Shown here one piece after another: positions 38,088-47,756 of a stretch of DNA of 64,000 bases. Positions within the stretch are counted from its first letter, which is position 1; the number at the start of each line of letters is the position of its first letter. A program made the translations under genes and the position numbers. Under the pieces are notes generated by a model. The model saw nothing but the letters and a program-made list of their open reading frames with translations. It ran no database searches and had not been told where the DNA came from. This DNA comes from Terebella lapidaria (taxonomy: Eukaryota > Annelida > Polychaeta > Terebellida > Terebellidae): NCBI GenBank assembly GCA_949152475.1, contig OX424563.1, forward strand, positions 4,127,001-4,191,000, read 5' to 3'.

Positions 38088-38333
38088 TTTTCACATTGGC
38101 GGCAATCTATCCTGTATTTGCTCTATGGCTTTCTGGTGGATAGGGTAAGAAAGGACACTGGAGTGTTGTTCAAGCCAGAACTGACGTAGGGTGATCCCTT
38201 CTTCTGTGTACTTGACTTGGGTAGGTGAAGTCCCCGGTGATGAACTTTGCTGTTTCTTTATTTTTCGCACAATGGAGGATGCAAGTTTCCTTGGCGACGG
38301 TGATGTATTTGACGTGTTGTCGCTGAGGGATCA
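38088..38333 (-). CDS. Terminal exon of a YVP-family small basic protein (inferred)
   Basis: Read on the minus strand, an open frame without a start methionine ends in LRQFWLEQHSSVLSYPIHQK, then an AIEQIQDRLPPM stop at about 38,088. This matches the C-terminus of the plus-strand gene at 41,596 (VLEKHSSVLAFPVKQK, then TIEDIQDRLPPVS) almost residue for residue. A possible splice acceptor, CTGATCCCTCAG, lies at about 38,322-38,333, giving an exon beginning CGACAACACG. The upstream peptide is Ser/Pro/Lys-rich (SPRKLASSIVRKIKKQQSSS). An ATTAAA variant polyadenylation signal lies about 110 bp downstream at 37,973-37,978. I did not find the upstream exon with the YVP motif. The function is unknown. 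Confidence 0.6.
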
Positions 38334-41300
38334 GCCTCGTCTTGATTTGAAATATTTGGATGATGGTGTTATGGGACTTTGTTGGCTGCCTTCGTCACAA
38401 AGTTGTTGGAGGTTATATGAGTTTGTGCTTCTCTTCATGATTTCTTATTTCGCTTTTCAGTTGCAACATTCACAATATACAAATATTAAATAATCCAGTA
38501 CGAAAGATGTAGGTGCAATGATGAGTAAATAATCAAACACTTGAAGTTTTACTTTGAATGTAATCTCACAATTCCACTTCATTCACAAGGCAAATCCAGT
38601 TAGTGGCAATCGGTTAATATGGTGGAATATTTATAGGAATTGAACCATCAGTAACTTGTTTTCACAGTTATTTTCAACCCGCCAATTATAAATGCGTCCT
38701 TTTGATAGTGTTTGCTTCAAAGAGGATTAGCGTCATGCGTTGGTGCAGGTTTAATTTCATTGATCTTCTTTAACTTGAACCGGAGTGTGAATTCCAACAC
38801 ATAACTGCTCTGTATTATATTGTATTGTATATTTATTTTTGTCTCACCCAGTATTATAGTACATAAAATATATATACTTTGTATATATATATATATTGAG
38901 AATATCGTTACACACATGAATGATTCTCCATTGAAGGTGCGTGTGCATGATTTACCTGAAAGGAACCTTTGCATTGCAATACCTACAACAATCGTGGGTC
39001 TCCGTAATTAGGCCCAGGGCTTATAAGGGGGGAAACGGTGCTGCATCCCCATAAAATTTACTCCATTTACGGGCCCATGAGCGCATATTTGAGGGATAAT
39101 TTTTATATCGGCTGTCCAATTGTAACAAACGGTCCTATGATTATGCCTGTATTAGTATACTGAATCAGTATGAATTATTCCCCAAAGCGAATGTAACCGT
39201 GAACCACACAGAAAAATTCGTGAAAATGCTAATTGTCATCCTGCTCATGAGATCAATTACATCAAGCCACACCAACTAGATAGTTGATGACATTTCCATG
39301 ATAACATGTGTCCACAATGTGTGGTACACATGAAAACTTCCAATGAATTGCGTTTATGTTATGTTATGTACTGCAAAGATCTGTAAAGCTGCACAAGTAT
39401 AATTGGCTGTTTCGGAGAAAGCCTCCCCTGCTTCCAGAAACGTGTAATGACAGTACAATACATGACGTTCACAACAATGCATGGCTGAACTGCTTTCTAA
39501 AAATTCCTAAACATTGTACTGTACAACCTCCCCAAATATATACCCCTGTTTGCATTCAAATGCACTCGATCATAGGGCATGGGCGTATTCAAAGCTAGAA
39601 CTCTCCTTGTATAAGCCCATGGGCGAAAATTTGGATGAGCGTGAATGCGGGCATCCCCCAGTAATAAGGGTAATTCCGGAAGTTTTGTGGAATTGCCTTT
39701 CATGACATGTTTATAGATTCATTATGATTGCATGGATTTTCGGGGTTCAACCAATATATTTTATCTTTTTTTTTTCTTTTTCCTTGTTTTTTTTTTACTA
39801 TTAAGATTGCATATCGGTTATGTTCTGGTAATTTCAATGATATAGTACCATGTGCAATTTTAGTTTATCTCTCGGCCGTTTCCTAACAAACTTACATGAT
39901 ATGTCGATTATATATTCTGCATATATCTATGAAGGTGGTGTGAATAAGCGATTAACAATTTCATCAATAAATCAGTAGATAAATACAGTTGAATGTTGCA
40001 TGAACAAATGTAACTTACGTTGCCTACTCGACGCAGTACATGGTGCAGTTTCTTAACTACAACGAGTGCACATATCCGTGACCAATAACCTACCCTTCAA
40101 TTCCAAGTATCCCATCGATATTCACGTCAAAGTGATGTGCAAATACTAATATCTATTGCGATTAACTGAAAATGTCTTGTGCCGCTGGTCAGTGAAACGC
40201 TAAGTGCAGATCAGCAGATTATTCGTATGGGAATACCGTCAATGCTCAGCTATCGAGAGTGTTGTACTGAGGTGTGAGATGTTGTTGTGATTTTGGTTCT
40301 ATAATACTCTCAGAAATTGTTAGAGTCGCTGAATTCTTGATATTTACAATTAAGGTTACAATGTTACTGATAAACACGTTATTACAATTATTTTCTTTTT
40401 CCCTGTGTATGCTTCATGCAGATGAATAAAATGCTATTTTGAACATCAAATTACGATCTAATGTCATGGTAAACCACAAAACAGGCAGTAGGTTATTGTT
40501 CTATGATGAGTAATATAACCATAGTCAAGAAGCTGCACCCTAAGACGCTGTCTGCTATCTATGTAAGTGACATTTATTTGGAGGTATGTAGCGTTCAGGA
40601 TCTGTATGATTATCGACTGGGTTTTTAATTTGGCCATCGGACAAGTCTGTCGTCATTCACAGAACCTACGGAACAATTTTCAGTGAAATTCAATGCCAAA
40701 CTGCAGAGATATAGCCCAAATGAAACATACCAGAATTCGGCTGATAAGGCATAGATCCTGACTGTCAAGCGACCTTAATATATTATCTATATTAATATAT
40801 ATTATTATTATTATATTATTATACTATACTTTTAGATTTTTTTCTGAATGAACAGTGCATAATATTGAGAAATAATGTGAATACAAACATGAAAATAGAA
40901 AATATATCACAGTCGTCAGATGTGCCTGGTTACTATGGCAAGAATACTTTACCTACGGCTCATAAAAAAGCTTTAAACTTTATTTATTTTACAACAATTG
41001 ATGAACAAGCATCAGCTTATATTAACATCTCTTGTTGACTCCTGTGAGAGGAAACCAGGGAACCTGGTGAAAACCCACTCGCCTGGTTTGGCGATCACAT
41101 ACCACCTCACATACTGCCGAGGCCGGGGATGGAAGCCGCGCCTAAACCGACTGCATTGGTGAGAAGTCAGCCCACATACAAATGGAGCTAACTAGGCAAC
41201 CATTTGGCTCACAGCAAGTTGGATGCTAAGGGATTCATTTCGGGATTAAAAATAAGGTTTAAAAAATTATCGAATGGTTTTCAGAAATGTCTCTCATACA

Positions 41301-41595
41301 TCTGTTCATAAGTTTTGTGGCACCTAATTCAAGTTTCATGGCGTTGAGTACAGGTACTACAATGCACGCAACAGAAAGTCACTATCCATCTAGTTCTTTC
41401 TATAAATTCATGACGGAAATCATCTAATTAAATAACTGTGAAAACTAAGCTGCAACTTCATGATAATTGCAATTATACACACAAAATTACTATATATATA
41501 TGATCTTAGCAGCCATCAATGACATAGTACCTTACCACTTGCGTCACTGGTAAACACTATTGCTGCTTAAACATTCATCACATCAAATAATAAAT
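38334..41595. other. Long interval without a recognised gene
   Basis: AT-rich sequence with short TA-rich tracts (38,880-38,900; 40,790-40,830). Any upstream exons of the minus-strand YVP-family gene should lie here, but none could be identified. Short open frames at 39,356-39,705 have no domain. Confidence 0.5.
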
Positions 41596-41994
41596 ATGAA
41601 GACAAAGACAATTTTTAGTCTGAAAGCAGGCTCAGCTGTAGTTAAGGAACCTTGCTGTTTAAGTTATGTGCCACATGTTCCATCCAGGGTCATTCTCTCA
41701 AATACTATTCCCAACAAACTGACATCTCCAGTGAAATCAACAAAGATGGACACTAGAAAGTTCACGAAGAATTCATCAACTACTCTCAACTCTCGGATAT
41801 CCAATAGCAGGCTGCTGAAATGTATCACAGATCATCCTTGTGGCCAGAAAATCCTGATTGAACCAAAAGTTACTCTTTCGTCTAGGGTGCACGGACGCCA
41901 TTTCGTGCTGGAGAAACACTCCAGTGTACTTGCTTTCCCAGTCAAGCAGAAAACTATTGAGGACATTCAAGATCGCCTTCCACCAGTTTCATAA
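41596..41994 (+). CDS. YVP-family small basic protein, longest member
   Basis: The protein is about 132 residues from the methionine at 41,596; an upstream in-frame ATG at 41,560 is possible but extends only this member. It has no signal peptide and no membrane segment, and is rich in Lys, Arg, Ser and Thr, so probably disordered and basic. Near residue 29 is SYVPHVPSR, the family motif seen as GYVPYVPR in its neighbours. The C-terminus, VLEKHSSVLAFPVKQK followed by TIEDIQDRLPPVS, is shared with the minus-strand exon at 38,088 and, in part, with the other genes. AATAAA follows at 42,091-42,096, about 97 bp after the stop. The function is unknown. Short basic proteins with Gly-Tyr/Pro motifs occur among ciliary microtubule inner proteins, but that link is only a guess. 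Confidence 0.7.
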   Translation: MKTKTIFSLKAGSAVVKEPCCLSYVPHVPSRVILSNTIPNKLTSPVKSTKMDTRKFTKNSSTTLNSRISNSRLLKCITDHPCGQKILIEPKVTLSSRVHGRHFVLEKHSSVLAFPVKQKTIEDIQDRLPPVS

Positions 41995-42090
41995 ATATTT
42001 TGTTTCCTATATTGTGTCAGTATGTTAAAATGTTATTGATGAGAAAGTGCATCACGGGTGATTTTGTTCTTACATGTTTGATTACTCGCA

Positions 42091-42096
42091 AATAAA
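42091..42096 (+). promoter_or_regulatory. Polyadenylation signal AATAAA
   Basis: AATAAA about 97 bp after the stop of the gene at 41,596. Confidence 0.6.
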
Positions 42097-43341
42097 TGCA
42101 TTTTATTTAATGCTTGTTTAATACACTATTCTTCCATGATAATTATGATAAGAAACTTGATGCTTAGTCCTCACTCAATCCCTGTGCAGGGAACAATGTC
42201 GATTCTTACAGTTTTGACATGATATATGTTTGTGTATTATTTGTTTGTTCATGAGCGAACAATGCATTATGGTTATTGAAGTCGTGGTGTTATCATGAAA
42301 CACCTGATTGAATTGGAGAATTAACCTAAGGGCTAATGTAAAGGGCCATACAAATGGCATGTTTTTTTTTTTAAATTTAGCGGGGAATGACTTGAAAGAC
42401 AGTGAATTATTCAAGGTCCATTAAAGGCAACAATAATACAGGTCACAAATATGAGACTCATGTTCATCCTTTAGAAGAAAAAAACATATTGTAGAGATTA
42501 TGTGAAAACGACTGCCATAAGTAAGAAATTTCATGTAAGAATTTTTTAAAAGAAAACAGTCAAAAACAGAAAAACATAATACCTCCTTCAGTGGATATTT
42601 GAATATTTTTGTGAATGTTTTCGAAACATCTGAATGTAAATTTCACGGATACAAACATGGACAAAACCCCAGACACAAAAAAAACACCCAGACAAAGGCA
42701 CACCCAGATGCAGTGCATACAATCTGTGCTGACCCTATGAATGACCGTACAAAAGTTTATTTTTAATGTGGAATTTAACAAAATACAGGCAAACATATTG
42801 GCTATGGCAGTATGGCTAAAAATTGTTATATTTGGCATATATTATGATGTCTATTTCAAGTTTCCACGCTAGTTTTCATATTCCAGTGTTAAAATTTGCT
42901 GACTTTTTAAATATACGAAAGATGCCATTAGAAAAAAATCGTATATATGACAGAGGCAATGTGTGGGACATATTTAATTTTCATACAAATGACAAGCTTT
43001 TCTACATTTTATTGGGTGTTCTGTCTGCTCGATCATCAATTCACAGTTGTTGAAAATACTCATCAGCATTATTTCTTGGGATGTGTTTATAATCATATTA
43101 ATGGTAATAGCAATTTAATAAAATATTGATTAGTTTCACATACTTCAAAGGATAACAATTGTTTTCAAATGAGCTACGTGACCAAACTTGATTCTTTTGT
43201 CTATGTTTGTCACAGTTTGAGGTAAGGATGTGAATTAAGCACATAAAGCTGGGGATGTGCTAGTTGTCAGTTGCTAGTTATCTATCCTTATGATATTACA
43301 TCTGTACAGAAACCAAAATATATTGCTCTTCATTTACAAAA

Positions 43342-43650
43342 ATGGAGAACTACAAAACAGAAAGTTTGATTGGGTATGTTCCTTATGTGCCAAGACGAAC
43401 AGTGGAATCGCTGGAAAAGCCGACAATGACTTTATACAAAGAGCATAAAACTGCCAACAAGCCAAACATCACAGGAAGTGCAGTTATTCACCAACTGGTC
43501 AGAAAGAGAAAGCTTGTCTCTGATGGCATGCGTCAGGAGGAGACCCAGAGGAAACATCAGAAATCAAGTTCATGGCAAGATATTCACCCCAAGCTGACTT
43601 CACTCCCAGTCATTGGTCAAAAATTAGAACAAAATGCAGTCGTTAGATAG
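43342..43650 (+). CDS. YVP-family small basic protein, duplicate A
   Basis: A 102-residue protein that starts MENYKTES, then IGYVPYVPRR at residues 10-19, with a very basic middle (HQLVRKRKL). The end, SSWQDIHPKLTSLPVIGQK, aligns with the family's C-terminal block (W-L-E-x-H-S-S-V-L-S-x-P-x-x-Q-K) but stops soon after. There is no signal peptide. The start is set by the first methionine, in AAAATGG context. AATAAA lies at 43,710-43,715. Compared with duplicate B at 50,585, I count eight replaced and about eight silently changed codons over 94. Since silent sites are about a third as numerous, this points to purifying selection on the protein. The function is unknown. Confidence 0.75.
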   Translation: MENYKTESLIGYVPYVPRRTVESLEKPTMTLYKEHKTANKPNITGSAVIHQLVRKRKLVSDGMRQEETQRKHQKSSSWQDIHPKLTSLPVIGQKLEQNAVVR

Positions 43651-43709
43651 AATCATGCATTTGTAATGTGCATATCATAATCATAAATATATTCACCATT
43701 TAAATGGCA

Positions 43710-43715
43710 AATAAA
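43710..43715 (+). promoter_or_regulatory. Polyadenylation signal AATAAA
   Basis: AATAAA 60 bp after the stop of the gene at 43,342. The same signal is kept in the duplicate at 50,953-50,958. Confidence 0.65.
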
Positions 43716-43910
43716 ACTATCAAACATGATTTTATTTTTGTTTTGTCAGTGTGAGTTATTTGCAACATTTCAGGAGTCAGTTTCCTCTTGCAAGTAGGAT
43801 CAGTATCAGTCAAAACCATTGATAAAATGTTTGAACAGTCATTGACAGTTCCGAGAAAAAAATGCACACCATTATCAATCATGCCTTGATATTTGCATGA
43901 TGTCTTTATA

Positions 43911-43994
43911 GAATATCTGCACCAGATGGCTGATTCTTTTGAATATCTGCACCAGATTGCTGATCTTTTTGAATATCTGCACCAGATCGATGAT
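43911..43994. repeat. 30-bp minisatellite, three units
   Basis: GAATATCTGCACCAGAT recurs at 43,911, 43,941 and 43,971. The array is not present in the second duplicated segment. A related single GAATATATGCACCAGAT occurs near 51,295. Confidence 0.85.
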
Positions 43995-45000
43995 TATCGC
44001 TGGTGTATACTACGTATCACAATGTATCAGTGTATCTCCAAACAACTCTACACACCATTCAAAAACATCACGTGGGTAACACATGTTTTGGATTAAATTC
44101 GAAACTATAGATCACATTAATACTTGTTGATGTAAAAAAATAAGACCACACCCAAGTAGAACACCACTACAAGCCTGTATCAGTAGGAAGAGAAGACAGA
44201 GTGATTGAATAGAAATAATGTGTTCTGGAACAAATGCACATCTATTTTGCAAAAAAATAGCATGCACTAATGTTTGCATCATGGTTTTGTTGAATGTATT
44301 CACCAGATCACTGTTCATTCTCACTGAAACTTGCATATGCCACACATTGTGTCTACAAGAAGCTCTATACAAAATCCATATATATCACATGCTGGAACCA
44401 ATACATGTCACTAGATCACAAGGACAAATATTCATATTGCGTCCATTGCTTTTCCTCTCACTTGATATTCATTTGCAAGTTTCAACATAATTTTGAATGG
44501 CATATTATATTCATAGTTGATCAGAGAAGCACCTAGTTTGAAAAAGATGGTGATGGTATTGCATATTGGTGAATGTTTATATCAGAGTGTCTCATGTAAA
44601 TGACCTGATAGGAAGATGGTCCAACATAAATTGCGGGTCCTCCTTGATCATGTCCAAGCACCTTGGCAAAAAGAAAATTAGTCCAAAGGCAAGGAGATGT
44701 TTTTTTTTCGAGAAATGTAGACTGTTGAGCCAGAACATTCATTTGTCTTTCTCTGAACTAAAAATCTTTCGAACAGTTTGAAGAACAATATGTCAATGTA
44801 ATAATCAAATATGTCTTCAGTTGTGTGAAAACACATACCGTCACTAGAAAGTCACCGGTTGAATGTACACACGCTTTCTAATATGAGAGAAAGCAACAAA
44901 TGCTGTAAACATACAAATCACTGAGCAAATATCATGCATAGGTGACATATGACATTTCATAAGTCATAAGATAGCATATTTATATCACTCATGCCTGAAA

Positions 45001-45409
45001 ATATTATTTTGTGACCTGAACCGAATGGCTGGAAAAAGCTCAATTTATTCCAGTACATAATTTCTTACAACATTCGTCCTGAAATGTTCCTCCTGAATAA
45101 AATATGTACAGTTATTTGCAATCAGCTTGCAAATTTCAAAGAATAGCTTTAGTCAATTGCAATTGCTTTAGTTGATTGCAATTGACAAGGAGCATTCTTA
45201 GGGACAAAAAGGATGTAATGAAGTTTGATAATTGAAATGTTGCAACAATTGTTTTGCGGAATTAGCTTTGATCATAAGAAAGCCATGATAGCTTCTCATA
45301 CATTGGTGTTGAAGAAATTTGTATATAAGGATAGATTTTGCAATGAAGAATTACCGATCCTTGTTCTACAAACAAAACACTCTATTCAAGTGACCAGTTT
45401 GAATCAGTA
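45001..45409. other. Upstream region of the gene at 45,410
   Basis: Nothing definite is seen. It lies outside the duplicated segment and includes a short imperfect repeat, AGTTGATTGCAATTG, near 45,150-45,185. Confidence 0.4.
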
Positions 45410-45799
45410 ATGATGAGGTCCAAAATTACAAATATAAATGCAAACAGTCTCCCAGTCGGATATGTCCCATACGTACCTCGCACTCAGGAAGATAAAACAC
45501 AGGAAAGAACCTTTCAACATGATGCAAATCCATCTTTGCGAGAACCTACAAAGAAGCATTTCACAAAACCTCACCACAAGCTATCCACTAGGAAATGCCC
45601 AGTTTCTGTCAGAATAAACAGATCAAAAGTGAAAGTCAAGACAAGATTCACACCTGAGATGGTGTCTTATCTGACGTCAGAAGCTGCCTGCCAGGAGAAG
45701 TCCATGGCTGGAGATGCACATCAGTGTCATGTCTCATCCTGTCAGGCAGAAGACCTTCCAAGATGTCCAGGACTGGATGTCTTAGCTTGTGTTAATTAA
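45410..45799 (+). CDS. YVP-family small basic protein with frameshifted C-terminus
   Basis: The annotated frame has 129 codons and carries VGYVPYVPR at about residues 16-24, followed by a basic, Lys/Thr/Ser-rich middle. Its last 30 residues do not match the family. However, the +1 frame from 45,705 to a stop at 45,783 reads WLEMHISVMSHPVRQK then TFQDVQDWMS, a clear match to the family C-terminus (WLEQHSSVLSYPIHQK). The +1 frame is open only from about 45,675, so a frameshift lies between there and 45,705. Either this member is decaying, or an unseen splice or a sequence error explains it. AATAAA follows at 45,892-45,897. The function is unknown. Confidence 0.65.
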   Translation: MMRSKITNINANSLPVGYVPYVPRTQEDKTQERTFQHDANPSLREPTKKHFTKPHHKLSTRKCPVSVRINRSKVKVKTRFTPEMVSYLTSEAACQEKSMAGDAHQCHVSSCQAEDLPRCPGLDVLACVN

Positions 45800-45891
45800 T
45801 CGCGTGTTTACCACAATGTGTTATTCGCCTTATTTATAAAGGATATACCACTTGCATATGTTTGTGATGCATCTGTGTTGATGTCTTATGA

Positions 45892-45897
45892 AATAAA
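45892..45897 (+). promoter_or_regulatory. Polyadenylation signal AATAAA
   Basis: AATAAA about 93 bp after the stop of the frame at 45,410. Confidence 0.55.
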
Positions 45898-46720
45898 TGT
45901 ATTGATTGAATAATAGTATATTTTCATTCATTTAAGTGAAATTTTATATATACAATGACAGCTGAGTATATGGATGGAATTTAAAAATAGTAGAACACGG
46001 ATATATGTTTTGATTTATACACATGTCAACATTCTCGTTCCAAACGCTAACGCAATCATGCAAACTCTAACAAAATGGAAGGACATATAGCTTGAGAGAG
46101 CTAAACGGATCCATGCATTGGGACAAACATTGAATTTATAGCATCAGACAATGTACATTTGATCCATTCGACTCGTGGACGAAAATGATCTGAGTGCTAT
46201 GAATATCAATGCTCAACATGTTCATTAACATAATAGATATACATGAGTATATCATGTATATCCTGGACACACAATATTTTGAAGTTGAAGACATATTCTC
46301 ACACACCTCGCCCAACAAATCCAAATATTGCACTCTTCATCTGAATATTCACAGTTTACCAAAGAAGATAAATGAACTTAAAATCATGCTTTCGAACTTA
46401 CAAAACACTGGGATAGTTGTGCACTTTATTCTGTTATGCGAAACCTTCCTGAACGACAATACATTGAATTTATGCAGCATACCTGGATATAACCTTGAAT
46501 GCCGTAACAGACAGGGTGGGACACGGGGAGGGGGTGTCGCGCTGTACATACATGATTCGCTACATTACGATATTGCTGGCCATAAATGTTGATTGCGAAT
46601 TTGAGTCGATTTTCATCGAAGTAAAACATAGTCAGCAAAACACAACTGTGGGTGAAATATACCGAATCCCAGGCACAAACGAAACACTATCAATATCTAG
46701 ATACGAAACAGTACTTGAAA

Positions 46721-46799
46721 AGTTAAACGGAACTAATTCTGACGTTATACTTGGTACAGATCAAAATTTTGATTATATATATATATTCGTTTATTCATC
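46721..46799. repeat. 79-bp direct repeat, left copy
   Basis: Identical to 47,678-47,756. The pair flanks the minus-strand LINE inserted into the endonuclease of the older LINE and is best read as an unusually long target-site duplication. Confidence 0.9.
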
Positions 46800-47677
46800 A
46801 GATACATCTGATACATTTCAAGGACATGAAATTTACATTATGATGACAGAAAAGAAAAATACACGATGATGATTCACTCAGTGCATAGGCTGTATAACAT
46901 GAACTCCATTTCTTCTTTCTTTAAGGTATCATAAGATGCATGGTCTCTCATAGACAGTAATTCACGTATAATACTAGCATAACAACCCAGCACTCCTTCG
47001 GAGCATACTTGTTTAGCTGGCTTGATTGGAACATTGACCAGGTCACTTTTGTCAAGATTATAAAAAGCACACAGCTCATTAATGTTTTTGGATAAATTGG
47101 TGTTACTACCATGTATTGCTAAATTATAAGCAGTTTTCACATACATATTCCGACTATTACATAGTTGACGGACGAACCGCGCGAGCCGTCGATATAATTG
47201 TTGCTTCACATCTAGATCTGCACAAATCAAATGAAGTAGGTTACAGTGCGTATTGTAGGGCAAATTGAATAGTTTCCTTATACATTTTCTCCACGCTATA
47301 AAGAATCGTTGTACATGGACAGACCCAATATCCCACAGCTGAACACCGTATAACGACATACAATATGATTTAAACAGTTGATATTTAACCTCGTATGTCA
47401 TTTTGTTGAAGTGCGAATATACCATATTGAACCGAGCAAAGAAATCTGCGACAGTATTGTCAATAACTTCTTTTTTTACATCATTACCGATTATATTACC
47501 AAGGTGTTTCTCACTCTTCACGAGACGTATTTGGCTATTCATGAACACAATTTTAGGATCACAGTAAGTAGGTTTCATGGAAAACACCAAGAGCTTGCTC
47601 TTATTAGGGTTAAATAGTACATGAAATTCTATGCCGTACGTTTCACATATTTTCAGCATTTTTCGCAAACCTGATAC
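46800..47677 (-). mobile_element. 5'-truncated LINE inserted in the older LINE
   Basis: A minus-strand frame of 264 codons (47,668-46,874) encodes a LINE ORF2 C-terminal part. It begins near the thumb-side block FNPNKSKLLVFS, then has KHLGNIIGNDV and a basic C-terminal region with RKLFNLPYNTH. It ends YSLCTE and is followed by a 3' UTR of about 70 bp. Everything upstream of the thumb is absent, the usual 5' truncation of LINE insertions. The frame is fully open, so this copy is younger than its host LINE and belongs to a different family. Identical 79-bp repeats lie on both sides. Confidence 0.85.
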
Positions 47678-47756
47678 AGTTAAACGGAACTAATTCTGAC
47701 GTTATACTTGGTACAGATCAAAATTTTGATTATATATATATATTCGTTTATTCATC
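47678..47756. repeat. 79-bp direct repeat, right copy
   Basis: Identical to 46,721-46,799. After it, the older LINE's endonuclease reading resumes. Confidence 0.9.

Larger units (their letters stand above)
42373..45000 (+). repeat. Segmental duplication, first copy (about 2.6 kb)
   Basis: The segment matches 49,612-52,280 in order and orientation, with roughly one difference in ten bases in non-coding parts. It contains the YVP-family gene at 43,342. The matched region ends near ATCACTCATGCCTGAA at about 45,000. Confidence 0.88.
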
